This document shows, piece after piece, positions 8,069 through 16,038 of a DNA stretch of 38,058 nucleotides; within the stretch, counting starts at the first letter, position 1, and each line of letters starts with the position of its first letter. The stretch is taken from the NCBI GenBank assembly GCA_031179215.1, contig JAPSIA010000004.1:1-38058 (forward strand), given 5' to 3'. Under the pieces are notes generated by a model that saw nothing but the letters and a program-made list of their open reading frames with translations, had not been told where the DNA came from and searched no databases. The translations under genes and the position numbers were made by a program. The DNA is from Agrococcus sp. Lineage in GTDB: Bacteria > Actinomycetota > Actinomycetes > Actinomycetales > Microbacteriaceae.

Positions 8069-9362
8069 CGAGCGCGGCGAGCATCGCCGCGGCCTTGACG
8101 TGCAGCTCCTCGACCTCGAAGGCGGGATCCGAGAGCGCCGTCACTCCCCCGCCGACCCCGATGTGCGCGCCCTCGTCGTCGGCCACGACGCTCCGGATCA
8201 CCATCGCGAGCTCGCACGACTCGTCCGCGACGAGCCCGAAGCAGCCGCTGTAGACCCCTCGCGCCGCATCCTCGAGCCCCCGCAGCAGCTCGACGGTGCG
8301 CCGCTTCGGCGCGCCGGTCATCGAGCCGGCGGGGAAGAGCGCGCGCACGGCGTCGAGCGGCCCGAGGCCCGGCAGCAGCCTCCCCTGCACGGTGGAGACG
8401 AGCTGGTGCACCGTCGGGTACGACTCGACCTCGAGCAGCCGCGTGACCTCGACCGAGCCCGGCGCGCACACGCGCTGCAGGTCGTTGCGGCAGAGGTCGA
8501 CGATCATGACGTTCTCGGCGCGCTCCTTCTCGCTCTCGTGCAGCTCGCGTGCGAGCGCCGCGTCGTCCTCGGCGCCGCGGCGGCGCGTGCCCTTGATCGG
8601 TCGCGTCGTCGCGACGCCGTCGCGCACGCGCAGGAACGTCTCGGGGCTCGCGCTCGAGACGGTCGCGCCGGCGATGCGCAGCAGGCCGCCGTGGTGCACG
8701 GGGCTCGCCGCGCGCAGTCGCGCGTGCGTCGCGATCGCGTCGATCGGCGGCGCCTCGATCGCGGTCGTGAGGCACAGCACGTAGGAGTCCCCGTCGCGGA
8801 TGTGCGCGCGGCAGCGCTCGACCTTCGCGGCGTAGCCGGCGTCGTCGTCGCGCCAGCGCAGCGCCGACGGCTGCACCGTGCGCGTCGACGCGGGCTGTGG
8901 CGGCACGGGCTCGAGCGCCCACGGCGCGCCGTCGCGCGACTGCAGCTGCGCCTCGTCGCCGTCGATGACGACCCACCGCTCGAGCAGCAGCCACGCGGCC
9001 TCGGGGAACCGCGACGCGCCGGCCGGCGCATCCCCCGCCGGCCGGAGGCCGAGCATCCGCACGCCCGCTTCGAAGCCGAGCCAGCCGACCCACGGCCCCG
9101 GCAGCGAGGCGCGAGCCGCCTCGAGCGCCTCGAGCGCGTCGCCCGGCACGGGCTCGCCGTCGAGCAGGGCCGCGCCCTCGCGGACGACGAGCACGTGCTC
9201 GCCGACGCCGATGACGTGCGCGCCGCGCGATGAGGAGTCGAGCCAGACGACGTCGCCCCCCGCGGCCTCGAGCGCGGCGAAGGCGGCCTCGGGCGTCGTC
9301 TCGACCGCGTGCGCCCAGCGCGCCCCGAGATGCGGCAGGAGCGGCGCAGAGGTCGCGGGCAT
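8058..9362 (-). CDS. pabB: Aminodeoxychorismate synthase component I (chorismate-binding)
   Basis: The 434-residue protein belongs to the anthranilate synthase I / PabB family. PabB converts chorismate and ammonia to 4-amino-4-deoxychorismate, the first step of p-aminobenzoate and folate synthesis. The chorismate-binding domain is clear: [76 protein letters not shown] and a C-terminal [12 protein letters not shown]. The lysine in PIKGT is the signature of PabB rather than TrpE. There is no fused glutaminase; the PabA partner must lie elsewhere. The start ATG (9360-9362) follows a -10 box after 7 nt, suggesting a leaderless mRNA. It is divergent from the class IV aminotransferase gene, 12 bp away. 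Confidence 0.88.
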   Translation of the reverse strand: MPATSAPLLPHLGARWAHAVETTPEAAFAALEAAGGDVVWLDSSSRGAHVIGVGEHVLVVREGAALLDGEPVPGDALEALEAARASLPGPWVGWLGFEAGVRMLGLRPAGDAPAGASRFPEAAWLLLERWVVIDGDEAQLQSRDGAPWALEPVPPQPASTRTVQPSALRWRDDDAGYAAKVERCRAHIRDGDSYVLCLTTAIEAPPIDAIATHARLRAASPVHHGGLLRIAGATVSSASPETFLRVRDGVATTRPIKGTRRRGAEDDAALARELHESEKERAENVMIVDLCRNDLQRVCAPGSVEVTRLLEVESYPTVHQLVSTVQGRLLPGLGPLDAVRALFPAGSMTGAPKRRTVELLRGLEDAARGVYSGCFGLVADESCELAMVIRSVVADDEGAHIGVGGGVTALSDPAFEVEELHVKAAAMLAALVPR

Positions 9363-9377
9363 AGGCTCGATCCTATG
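9360..9377. promoter_or_regulatory. Divergent, mutually overlapping leaderless promoters of pabB and the aminotransferase gene
   Basis: The two ATG start codons are 12 bp apart and divergent, and the whole 18-bp segment is a near-palindrome (CATAGG, 6 bases, CCTATG). On plus, TAGGCT (9362-9367) ends 7 nt before the ATG at 9375. On minus, TAGGAT (9370-9375) ends 7 nt before the ATG at 9362. The first T of each -10 box pairs with or belongs to the start codon of the other gene. No Shine-Dalgarno fits. The -35 regions would lie inside the opposite gene. Confidence 0.65.
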
Positions 9378-10211
9378 AGCGGGACTCATGGCGCGCGCGC
9401 GTGGTCGCACCCTCGGTTCGAGCCCACCGACGAGCCCGTCGGCCCCACGCTCGCCGCGGATTCGTGGCTCGTCGAGGACGGCCGCGTGCTCGCGCTCGAC
9501 CGGCATCGGCTGCGGTTCGCGGATGCGGTCGTCGCCGCGGGCGGCGACCGCCTCGACGCGCTTACGGCCGCGCGGCACGCGATGGCGCACGTGCCCGCCG
9601 AGGGCCGCTGGTCGCCGCGCCTCGACCTGACGCCGAGCGGGATCCGGCTGCGCGTGCGCCCCGCGCCCGAGCGGACCGCGACGGTCGAGGTCGTGACGGC
9701 CGCGCGCGATCCCCGCTCGCTGCCGCTGCGCAAGGGGCCCGACCTCGAGGCGCTCGGGGCGCTGCAGGCCGAGCACGCCGAGCTGGCGGGCGCAGCCGTC
9801 GAGCCGGTGATCCTCGTCGACGGGCTCGTGGTCGAGAGCGCGCGCTCCGCCGTGCTGTGGTGGCGGGACGGCGCGCTGTGCGTGCCGCACGCGAGCATCC
9901 CGCACCTGCCGTCGGTGACCGCGGCGGTCATCGCCGAGGTCGCGCGGATCGACGGCGTCGCGGTGCGCCAGGAGCGAGCGACGCCCGCCGAGCTCGAGGG
10001 CGCGGAGGTGTGGCTCGCGAACGCGCTGCGCGGCATCCGCGGGGTCACTCGCTGGGTCGGCGGGCCGCAGGTCGCGGCCCCGACGCGCGCCGCCGCGTGG
10101 CAGGAGCGCCTCGAGGCGCTCCGCGCAGCGCCCGCCGAGCGCGCACGGGTCGACCGCGGATCCGCCGACCGCGCGCCGGCGGAGCGAGCGCCGAGCGAGC
10201 GCCCGCGGTGA
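9375..10211 (+). CDS. Class IV aminotransferase, probable aminodeoxychorismate lyase-like
   Basis: The 278-residue protein looks like a fold-type IV PLP enzyme. It has SWLVEDGRVLALDRHRLRFADAV near the N-terminus, a lysine in LPLRKGPDLEALGAL that could be the PLP-binding residue, and VVESARSAVLWWRDGALCVP, the family phosphate-cup segment. Placement head-to-head with pabB suggests a 4-amino-4-deoxychorismate lyase (PabC) role, releasing p-aminobenzoate and pyruvate. D-amino acid or branched-chain aminotransferase activity cannot be excluded from sequence alone. The start at 9375 is fixed by the leaderless -10 box. Its stop overlaps the start of the DedA gene as GTGA. Confidence 0.78.
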   Translation: MSGTHGARAWSHPRFEPTDEPVGPTLAADSWLVEDGRVLALDRHRLRFADAVVAAGGDRLDALTAARHAMAHVPAEGRWSPRLDLTPSGIRLRVRPAPERTATVEVVTAARDPRSLPLRKGPDLEALGALQAEHAELAGAAVEPVILVDGLVVESARSAVLWWRDGALCVPHASIPHLPSVTAAVIAEVARIDGVAVRQERATPAELEGAEVWLANALRGIRGVTRWVGGPQVAAPTRAAAWQERLEALRAAPAERARVDRGSADRAPAERAPSERPR

Positions 10212-10864
10212 TCGACGACGTCATCGGCGACTTCCTCGACGCCGTCGGCTCGGTCGACCCGCTGCTGCGCACGCTGCTCGCGGGGCTCGCGATGCTGCTC
10301 GAGACGAGCGTGCTGCTGGGCCTCGCGGTGCCGGGCGACACGATCGTCATCGTGGCCGCGCTCGCGGTCGAGCAGTGGCCGTGGTGGCTCGCCCTCATCG
10401 GCGCGACCGTCGTCGGCGCGCTGTGCGGCGAGACGATCGGCTTCGCGATCGGCCACTGGCTCGGCCCCAGGATCGACCGGTGGCTCGAGCGCCGCTGGCC
10501 GCGCGCGTCGGAGCGGTGGCGGCGCACCGAGCGCTACCTCTCGCGCCGAGGCGGCCCCGCGATCTTCCTCTCGCGCTTCCTGCCCGTCGCGCACTCGCTC
10601 GTGCCGCTCATCGTGGGCGCCTCGGCGATGCCCTACCGGCGCTTCCTGGCGTGGACGATCCCCGCGTGCATCGTGTGGGCGAGCGCCTACGCGACCGCGG
10701 GCTGGCTCGCCGGCGGCACGTACCGCGAGCTCGCCGACCGGCTGCACGGCGCGGGCTACGTGCTCGTCGCCGTGATCGCGGGCTTCGTCGTGCTCGTCTG
10801 GATCGCCAAGCGACTCATCGGCCGCCTCGAGGCGCGCCACATGCGCGACGAGCCGCACGAGTGA
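10208..10864 (+). CDS. DedA family membrane protein
   Basis: The 218-residue integral membrane protein has the DedA/SNARE-associated (VTT) domain. Visible are the early helix LLAGLAMLLETSVLLGLAVPGDTIVIVAA with its glutamate and the conserved PGD(T), the core FAIGHWLGPRIDRW, and FLSRFLPVAHSLVPLIVGASAMPYRRFLAW with the F-x-R-F-x-P motif. Two further helices follow, then a basic cytoplasmic tail. DedA proteins act in membrane homeostasis, some as undecaprenyl phosphate or phosphatidylethanolamine flippases; which applies here is unknown. The GTG start overlaps the previous stop in GTGA, so translation is probably coupled. A second DedA protein is at 22003-22677. Confidence 0.88.
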   Translation: MIDDVIGDFLDAVGSVDPLLRTLLAGLAMLLETSVLLGLAVPGDTIVIVAALAVEQWPWWLALIGATVVGALCGETIGFAIGHWLGPRIDRWLERRWPRASERWRRTERYLSRRGGPAIFLSRFLPVAHSLVPLIVGASAMPYRRFLAWTIPACIVWASAYATAGWLAGGTYRELADRLHGAGYVLVAVIAGFVVLVWIAKRLIGRLEARHMRDEPHE

Positions 10865-10921
10865 GATCGGCGGGGCGACGCCGACGCGCCGCTCGCGCGG
10901 CCGCGGTCGACCGCTTCGTCG

Positions 10922-11557
10922 TCAGTCAACCGCGGCGAAGACCGGCTCGAGCTGCTCGTGCGCGATCCGCAGCCCCATCGCGAGGTAGCGGGGGTCGCCG
11001 TCGGCGTCGTGGAGGAACGCGTACGTGACGAGCGCGTCGAGCCCGCCGATCGCGAGCTCGAGCCGCTCGCGGCTCTCGTCGTCGACCTCGATGCCCCACC
11101 GCTCCCGCAGGTAGACGGCGACCTCCGCGACGTACTGGGGCACGATCGGCTCGCGGTCCTGGGCGCCGAGGTCGAGGCCCTCTCCCGAGCGCAGCGCGCG
11201 GAACGAGGGCACCTCGCGGAACGTCTCGACCATCGCCTCGACGACCGCCTCGAGCACCTCGGGCCACGTCTCGTGCGTCGCGGCGAGCACGCGGCCGACC
11301 GCGAGGTGCATGCGCTCGAAGTTGCGCTCTGCGAGCGCGACGAGCACGGCCACGCGGTCCGGGAAGTACCGGTAGACGGTGCCGATGGATGCGCCGGCGC
11401 GCTCGGCGACGAGCGCCGTCGTGAGGTGCTCGATCCCGTGCTCGACGACCACGGCGGCAGCCGCGTCCAGCAGGGCCTCGATGCGCTGCGCCGCGCGTGC
11501 CTGCACGGGCTCATGACGCACGGTCACCGTGGACCCTGCAAGGCTGCGTTCCTTCAT
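10922..11557 (-). CDS. TetR family transcriptional regulator
   Basis: The 211-residue protein has an N-terminal TetR helix-turn-helix (residues about 20-70: AQRIEALLDAAAAVVVEHGIE, then LVAERAGASIGTVYRYFPDR). A C-terminal helical ligand and dimer domain follows. Its ligand is unknown. It is transcribed away from the SRAP gene across 48 bp, so it may control itself and/or that gene. The ATG at 11555-11557 is preceded by GATGAT and a 6-nt spacer, matching the leaderless layout seen elsewhere; a GTG start 27 bp further in would also be possible. It converges on the DedA gene with a 57-bp gap that contains a 12-bp palindrome but no convincing terminator. Confidence 0.88.
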   Translation of the reverse strand: MKERSLAGSTVTVRHEPVQARAAQRIEALLDAAAAVVVEHGIEHLTTALVAERAGASIGTVYRYFPDRVAVLVALAERNFERMHLAVGRVLAATHETWPEVLEAVVEAMVETFREVPSFRALRSGEGLDLGAQDREPIVPQYVAEVAVYLRERWGIEVDDESRERLELAIGGLDALVTYAFLHDADGDPRYLAMGLRIAHEQLEPVFAAVD

Positions 11558-11605
11558 GCCCCCATCATCTCGCATTCTGGCCGTGAGAGGTGAGAGGCTC
11601 TCGGC

Positions 11606-12301
11606 ATGTGCGGACGCTACGTCATGGCCACCCCCGCGAGCGACCTCGTGGCGCTGTTCGAGGTCGACGAGTCCGGTGACGGGCTCCCGGAGCCGAACTG
11701 GAACATCCCGCCGACGACGACGGTGCCGATCGTGGTCGAGCCGCGCCCGCGCGACGCGAGCCCGCCCATCCGACGCCTCGAGGCTGCGCGCTGGGGCCTC
11801 GTGCCGACGTGGGCCGACGACGTCTCCGTCGGCGCTCGGGCGTTCAACGCGCGCAGCGAGACGGCCGCGTCGAAGCCGATGTTCCGCGACGGCGTCCGCG
11901 AGCGCCGCGCGCTCGTGCCGGCCGACGGCTGGTTCGAGTGGCAGCGGCAGGGGGATCGCAAGACGCCGCACTACATCCACGGCGACGCGCCCATCTCGTT
12001 CGCGGGGCTCTACGCCTGGTGGAAGCAGCCGGACGGCGCGTGGCTGCTCTCGACCACGATCCTGACGACCGCCGCCGCGGGCGAGCTCGCCGGCATCCAC
12101 GAGCGCATGCCGCTCCTCGTGACGCCCGAGATGCGCGATGCGTGGCTCGATCCCGACGAGGACGGCGAGGCGGCCCTCGAGGCCGTGGTCGCCGAGGCTC
12201 CCGAGGCGGTCGCCGATCTCTCGATGCACGCGGTGGATGCGCGCGTCGGCAGCGTGCGCGAGACGGGCGAGGGCCTCATCGCGCCGCGCAACCCGCTCTA
12301 G
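11606..12301 (+). CDS. SRAP / YedK-type abasic-site processing protein
   Basis: The 231-residue protein belongs to the SOS response-associated peptidase (YedK/HMCES) family. The family forms a covalent thiazolidine link between its N-terminal cysteine and abasic sites in single-stranded DNA, shielding them. Catalytic features are in place: Cys2 directly after the initiator Met (MCGRY), the NAR motif at about 81-83, Glu111 in WFEW, and His165 in GIHERMP. The substrate groove segment RWGLVPTWA is also present. The start is certain because Cys2 must be exposed. GAGGCT ends 6 nt before the ATG, so a leaderless mRNA is possible. I see no LexA-type operator in the 48-bp divergent region. Confidence 0.93.
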   Translation: MCGRYVMATPASDLVALFEVDESGDGLPEPNWNIPPTTTVPIVVEPRPRDASPPIRRLEAARWGLVPTWADDVSVGARAFNARSETAASKPMFRDGVRERRALVPADGWFEWQRQGDRKTPHYIHGDAPISFAGLYAWWKQPDGAWLLSTTILTTAAAGELAGIHERMPLLVTPEMRDAWLDPDEDGEAALEAVVAEAPEAVADLSMHAVDARVGSVRETGEGLIAPRNPL

Positions 12302-12324
12302 CCGTCGCACCAGGGCACAGCCAG

Positions 12325-12330
12325 TAGGGT
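12325..12330 (+). promoter_or_regulatory. Putative -10 box for the App1 gene
   Basis: TAGGGT lies 31 nt before the ATG at 12362, leaving a short leader that carries a GGGAGGT ribosome site (12350-12356). This makes App1 and the coupled Nudix gene an independent unit from the SRAP gene. Confidence 0.5.
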
Positions 12331-12361
12331 CGAGGGGCGTCCACGGCTCGGGAGGTCACGC

Positions 12362-13399
12362 ATGGAGGAGCTCGATCCGCTCGCGCGCATCCCGGAGCGG
12401 ATCAAGCACACCGCCGCTCGCGTGGAGGACTGGATCCACGAGCACCGCGAGGCGGGCGCCCTGCGCTCCGGCCGCCTCCCCGCGATCGTCACCTACCCCG
12501 GCTACGGCGGCGAGGGCTGGGTGCGCGTGCTCGCCCGCGTGCTGCTCGTCGAGCCCGGCGCCGAGCGCAGCGTGCACTACGAGAACGTGCGCGGCTGGCG
12601 CTCGTTCACCTCGCTCGCGCTCAACGACGCCGAGGTGACCGTCGAGGCCAACGGCGAGCGGCACGTCGCGATCGCCGACCGCGGCGGCATCGTCGACGCG
12701 ATCGTGCCGAGCGCGCTCGAGCCGGGGTGGCAGGAGATCACGCTGAGCGTCGCCGGGAGCCCGCCCGTGAGCGCGCCGGTGTTCATCGTCGACCCCGAGA
12801 CCCGCTTCGGCGTCGTGAGCGACATCGACGACACCGTGATGGTGACCGCCCTCCCCCGCCCCCTGCTCGCGGCGTGGAACGCGTTCGTGCTCGACGAGCA
12901 CGGCCGCCAGCCCGTGCCCGGCATGGCCGTGCTCTACGAGCGGATCGCGAAGGCGCATCCGCTGAGCCCGTTCGTCTACCTCTCCACGGGCGCGTGGAAC
13001 GCGGCGCCCGCGCTCACGCGCTTCCTCTCGCGCAACCTCTACCCCGCCGGCAGCATGCTGCTGACCGACTGGGGACCGACGCCCGACCGCATCTTCCGCT
13101 CGGGCCGCGAGCACAAGCGCGCGCAGCTGCGGCGCCTCGCTCGCGAGTTCCCGAACATCGCGTGGCTGCTCGTCGGCGACGACGGCCAGCACGACGAGGA
13201 GATCTACGGCGAGTTCGCGAGCGCGCACCCGCGGTCGGTGCGGGCGGTCGCGATCCGCGAGCTCTCGACGCAGGAGGCGGTGCTCGCCGGTGGCCGCAAG
13301 CACTCCGAGACGCGCTCGATGCACCCGTGGGTGTGGTCGCCCAACGGCGGCGGGCTCGCGAAGGAGCTCGCGGCCATCCCCGAGCTCGACGTGCTGTGA
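12362..13399 (+). CDS. App1-type phosphatidate phosphatase domain protein
   Basis: The 345-residue protein matches the App1 family (formerly DUF2183), whose yeast member dephosphorylates phosphatidate. An N-terminal beta domain precedes the catalytic HAD-like core, which begins GVVSDIDDTVM with the DxDxT-type motif at about 154-158. It continues with FVYLSTGAWN, the family segment LTDWGP and a basic HK, and WLLVGDDGQHDEEIY as the acidic motif. No signal peptide or membrane helix is visible, so a cytoplasmic enzyme is likely. The bacterial substrate is not settled. The start has GGGAGGT 5 nt upstream. The stop overlaps the Nudix start in GTGA. Confidence 0.88.
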   Translation: MEELDPLARIPERIKHTAARVEDWIHEHREAGALRSGRLPAIVTYPGYGGEGWVRVLARVLLVEPGAERSVHYENVRGWRSFTSLALNDAEVTVEANGERHVAIADRGGIVDAIVPSALEPGWQEITLSVAGSPPVSAPVFIVDPETRFGVVSDIDDTVMVTALPRPLLAAWNAFVLDEHGRQPVPGMAVLYERIAKAHPLSPFVYLSTGAWNAAPALTRFLSRNLYPAGSMLLTDWGPTPDRIFRSGREHKRAQLRRLAREFPNIAWLLVGDDGQHDEEIYGEFASAHPRSVRAVAIRELSTQEAVLAGGRKHSETRSMHPWVWSPNGGGLAKELAAIPELDVL

Positions 13400-13848
13400 G
13401 CGCTCCGCGGCCCATCGCGATCGCCGTCATCCGCCGTGCCGACGGCGCCCTGCTCGTCACGAGCGCGGTGGAGCCCGGCACCGCGGGCCGCGGCCGGCCG
13501 CGCACGCTCGTGCGCCCACCGGGCGGCGGCATCGAGCCGGGCGAGGGCGCGGCGAATGCCGTCGTCCGCGAGCTGCGCGAGGAGCTCGGCGTCGCGATCG
13601 CGGACGTCGCGCCGCTCGGCGTCCTCGAGCACCGGCTCGCCTTCGCGGGCCGCGAGCTGCACGAGCTCGTGCACGTGCTCTCCGCCGCGGTCGAGGCGGA
13701 TGCCGCGCTCCCGCCGACGACGGATGCGGGCCATCCCGTGTGGTGGCTCTCGCCCGACCGCTTCGACGACCCCGCGCTCGAGATCGTGCCAGCAGGCTTG
13801 CTCACACTCGTCGAGCGGGCCGCGCGCGGCGCGGCCGAGCGCGGCTAG
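13396..13848 (+). CDS. Nudix hydrolase
   Basis: The 150-residue protein carries a perfect Nudix box at residues 44-66: G, five residues, E50, seven residues, then RELREELGV. These enzymes cleave nucleoside diphosphates linked to another group, using the glutamates to bind magnesium. The N-terminus (IAIAVIRRADGALLVTSAV) is the usual first strand; the substrate cannot be deduced. The GTG start overlaps the App1 stop in GTGA. The TAG stop overlaps the TAG stop of the convergent gene in a shared CTAG (13845-13848). Confidence 0.92.
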   Translation: MSAPRPIAIAVIRRADGALLVTSAVEPGTAGRGRPRTLVRPPGGGIEPGEGAANAVVRELREELGVAIADVAPLGVLEHRLAFAGRELHELVHVLSAAVEADAALPPTTDAGHPVWWLSPDRFDDPALEIVPAGLLTLVERAARGAAERG

Positions 13849-14459
13849 CGCGCGAGCACCTCGCCCGCGTGGCCCGACGCGCGCATCCAGCCGCCCGCCT
13901 CCGTCACGCGCACCGGGGCGTCGCCGAGGAAGCGCATCGCGACGAGCGCTGCCGCTTGACCGGCGGTGAGCCCGCTCGGGTCGACGGTGCGCGACCACAC
14001 CGCGCGCTCCGCTCGCCGGCGCACGGCTTCGCCCGGCGAGCGCGGCAGCGCCTCCTCGACATCGGCCGCGGCGCGCGTCGCGAGCTCGCGCACGACGGCC
14101 GCTGCCACGTCGCCCGTGTGCATCCAGCCCGACCTCGGCGGCGAGACCGCGGCCCACGCCGGGCGGCCCACCGCGTCGGGCACCTCGATGTCGGCGCCCT
14201 GCACGAGGGCGTCCTTGAGCGCGGGCAGCGCGACGACGCCGTCGAAGCGCGCGGGCCCGCGCATCCGGGCCGCGCGGGCGACGAGCACCGTCGGACCCGT
14301 GTCGAGCAGGCCCGCAGAGGCGGTCATGGGGGTCGTGACGAGCGCGACGTCGCCGTCGGCGGCGAGGCGCACGGTGCCGTCGCCGAAGACGGCCGCGCGG
14401 TCGAGCAGCAGGACGAGGTCGGCGCGGGCGCGCTCGTCGAGGGCGAGGATGGCGTGCAT
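13845..14459 (-). CDS. Hypothetical protein
   Basis: A 204-residue, slightly acidic soluble protein with no family that I recognise. It has an N-terminal alpha/beta-looking half (LDERARADLVLLLDRAAVFGDGTVRL), a central LPALKDALVQGADIEVPD, and an alanine/arginine-rich helical C-terminal half. No signal peptide, membrane segment or metal motif is visible. The coding call rests on strong codon bias, the clean convergent CTAG stop with the Nudix gene, and a -10 box (TAGTCT, 14469-14474 on minus) 9 nt before the ATG. It is divergent from tesB. Confidence 0.7.
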   Translation of the reverse strand: MHAILALDERARADLVLLLDRAAVFGDGTVRLAADGDVALVTTPMTASAGLLDTGPTVLVARAARMRGPARFDGVVALPALKDALVQGADIEVPDAVGRPAWAAVSPPRSGWMHTGDVAAAVVRELATRAAADVEEALPRSPGEAVRRRAERAVWSRTVDPSGLTAGQAAALVAMRFLGDAPVRVTEAGGWMRASGHAGEVLAR

Positions 14460-14463
14460 GCGC

Positions 14464-14477
14464 TCTCTAGACTAGAG
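14464..14477. promoter_or_regulatory. Palindromic divergent -10 boxes (hypothetical gene / tesB)
   Basis: Within an inverted repeat (CTCTAG, one base, CTAGAG) the plus strand reads TAGACT at 14468-14473 and the minus strand reads TAGTCT at 14469-14474, so the two -10 boxes overlap by five base pairs. On plus it would start tesB with a leader of about 35 nt carrying GAGAGGA; on minus it would give an almost leaderless mRNA for the hypothetical gene. Confidence 0.55.
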
Positions 14478-14515
14478 CGGCCCCGATCGGGGCGACGCTC
14501 GTCGAGAGGACCGGC

Positions 14516-15409
14516 ATGACCGATCGCATCCGCATCCTGCTGGAGACGCTCGCGCTCACCGACACGGGAGCCCGCACGAGCGAGGACATCTTCACCGGCA
14601 CGAGCCACCCGATGCCCTACGGTCGCGTCTTCGGCGGCCAGGTCATGGCGCAAGCGGTCGTGGCGGCGCAGCGCACGACGCCCGAGGCGCGCTTCGTGCA
14701 CTCGGTGCACGGCTACTTCGTGCGCCCGGGCGACACCGAGCTGCCCATCACGTTCGCCGTCGAGCGCATCCACGACGGCCGCTCGTTCTCGACGCGTCGC
14801 GTGCAGGCCTACCAGCAGGGCGTGCCGATCATGTCGATGATCGCGTCGTTCCAGGACGTCGACGCGGGCCCGAGCTCCCAGCACCCCATGCCGCAGGGAC
14901 TGCCGGGCCCCGAGGAGCTGCCGAGCTCGGATGAGCTGCTCGCGCCCTACGCGGGCCACCCGCAGGCGCGAGCCGTGATCGCCCGCCCCTTCGACATCCG
15001 CCACGTCGAGGGGCCGATCTACCTGCCGGACCCCTCGCGCCCGCGCGACGGCAAGCAGCACGTCTGGATCAAGGCGAAGGATCGGCTGCCCGACGACGAC
15101 GCGCTGCACCGCGCGGCGCTCGCCTACCTCTCCGACTACGCGATGCTCGAGCCGATCGTGCGCATGCACGGCGCCGCGTGGACGACGCCGGGCCTCAAGG
15201 CCGCGAGCCTCGACCACGCGCTGTGGTGGCACCGGCCCGCGCGCGTCGACGAGTGGCTGCTGCTCGAGCTCGAGACGAGCTCCTCCGGCGGCGGTCGCGG
15301 GCTCGGCCACGGCCACATCTACACCGCCGACGGCACGCACGTCGCGACCGTCGCGCAGGAGGGCATGGTGCGCGTGCCCCAGGAGGACACCGCAGCGGAC
15401 GGGCGGTGA
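14516..15409 (+). CDS. tesB: Acyl-CoA thioesterase II
   Basis: The 297-residue double-hotdog protein is a TesB-type thioesterase that hydrolyses acyl-CoA to free fatty acid and CoA. N-terminal signatures are PYGRVFGGQVMAQAV (about 34-48) and FVHSVHGYFVRPGD. The hallmark FSTRRVQAYQ and ASFQ follow, and the second hotdog has AYLSDYAMLEP, LDHALWWHRP and GRGLGHGHIYTADG. Length is usual for the family. The ATG has GAGAGGA 5 nt upstream. Its stop overlaps the acetyltransferase start in GTGA, suggesting a two-gene operon. Confidence 0.94.
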   Translation: MTDRIRILLETLALTDTGARTSEDIFTGTSHPMPYGRVFGGQVMAQAVVAAQRTTPEARFVHSVHGYFVRPGDTELPITFAVERIHDGRSFSTRRVQAYQQGVPIMSMIASFQDVDAGPSSQHPMPQGLPGPEELPSSDELLAPYAGHPQARAVIARPFDIRHVEGPIYLPDPSRPRDGKQHVWIKAKDRLPDDDALHRAALAYLSDYAMLEPIVRMHGAAWTTPGLKAASLDHALWWHRPARVDEWLLLELETSSSGGGRGLGHGHIYTADGTHVATVAQEGMVRVPQEDTAADGR

Positions 15410-15990
15410 CGGCGATGCCCGTGCAGCCCATCGCGCCCGCCGAGGCGATGCGCGTCGTGCGCTCGGCGCTGCCGCTGCGCACCGAGCGCCTCGTGCTGCG
15501 CACGCTGCACCCGGGAGACATCGATGCCGTGCGCGCGTACCGCAACGCCCCGGGCCAGCGGCGCTGGACCTACACGCGCGACCAGACGGAGGCCGAGCTC
15601 ATGGCGTGGACGGCAGGCGGCGCGCCGGTGTTCCTGCGCGACGGCGACGCGGTGCAGCTCGGCATCGAGCTCGACGGGCAGCTCGTCGGCGACCTCATGC
15701 TGCGCATCACGAGCCTCGGCAGCCGCCAGGCGGAGCTCGGCTGGATGATCGCCGCCGACGCGCAGGGGCAGGGCATCGCGACCGAGGCCGCCCGAGCCGC
15801 GCTCGAGCTGTGCTTCGCGGCCGGGGCGCACCGCGTGACGGCGCAGCTCGACGAGGAGAACGTCGCCTCGCGGCGCGTCGCGGAGCGCATCGGCATGGCG
15901 CTGGAGGGCCGCTTCGTCGAGGACGAGGTGAACCCGGCGACGGGCGAGCTCGGCACGTCGCTCATCATGGCCGTCCGCCGAGCGGCGTAG
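15406..15990 (+). CDS. GNAT family N-acetyltransferase
   Basis: The 194-residue protein has the RimJ/RimL-like GNAT layout: LPLRTERLVLRTLHPGDIDAVRAYRN at the N-terminus, the beta4 segment ELGWMIAADAQGQGIATEAARAALELCF with the acetyl-CoA pyrophosphate loop (QGQGIA), and HRVTAQLDEENVASRRVAERIGMALEGRF near the C-terminus. The acceptor is unknown. I take the GTG that overlaps the tesB stop in GTGA; an in-frame ATG three codons later (15415) is an alternative. A bidirectional terminator follows. Confidence 0.88.
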   Translation: MTAMPVQPIAPAEAMRVVRSALPLRTERLVLRTLHPGDIDAVRAYRNAPGQRRWTYTRDQTEAELMAWTAGGAPVFLRDGDAVQLGIELDGQLVGDLMLRITSLGSRQAELGWMIAADAQGQGIATEAARAALELCFAAGAHRVTAQLDEENVASRRVAERIGMALEGRFVEDEVNPATGELGTSLIMAVRRAA

Positions 15991-15992
15991 CC

Positions 15993-16030
15993 GCACCGGG
16001 GCCGGCCCGCGAGGGTCCGGGCCCCGGTGC
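15993..16030. terminator. Bidirectional terminator between the GNAT gene and mmsA
   Basis: An 11-bp perfect stem (15993-16003 with 16020-16030) lies between two convergent stop codons, 2 bases after the GNAT stop and 8 bases from the mmsA stop. The loop is itself GC-rich and partly complementary. Confidence 0.75.
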
Positions 16031-16038
16031 TGCCTGGC

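Noticed and set aside
10903-10914. 12-bp palindrome GCGGTCGACCGC between DedA and tetR genes as terminator or operator
   Set aside because: It has no loop, lies at the 3' ends of both genes and not near the tetR promoter; likely chance in GC-rich DNA.
11558-11605. LexA/SOS box in front of the SRAP gene
   Set aside because: No GAAC-N4-GTTC-like palindrome is present in the 48-bp divergent region.
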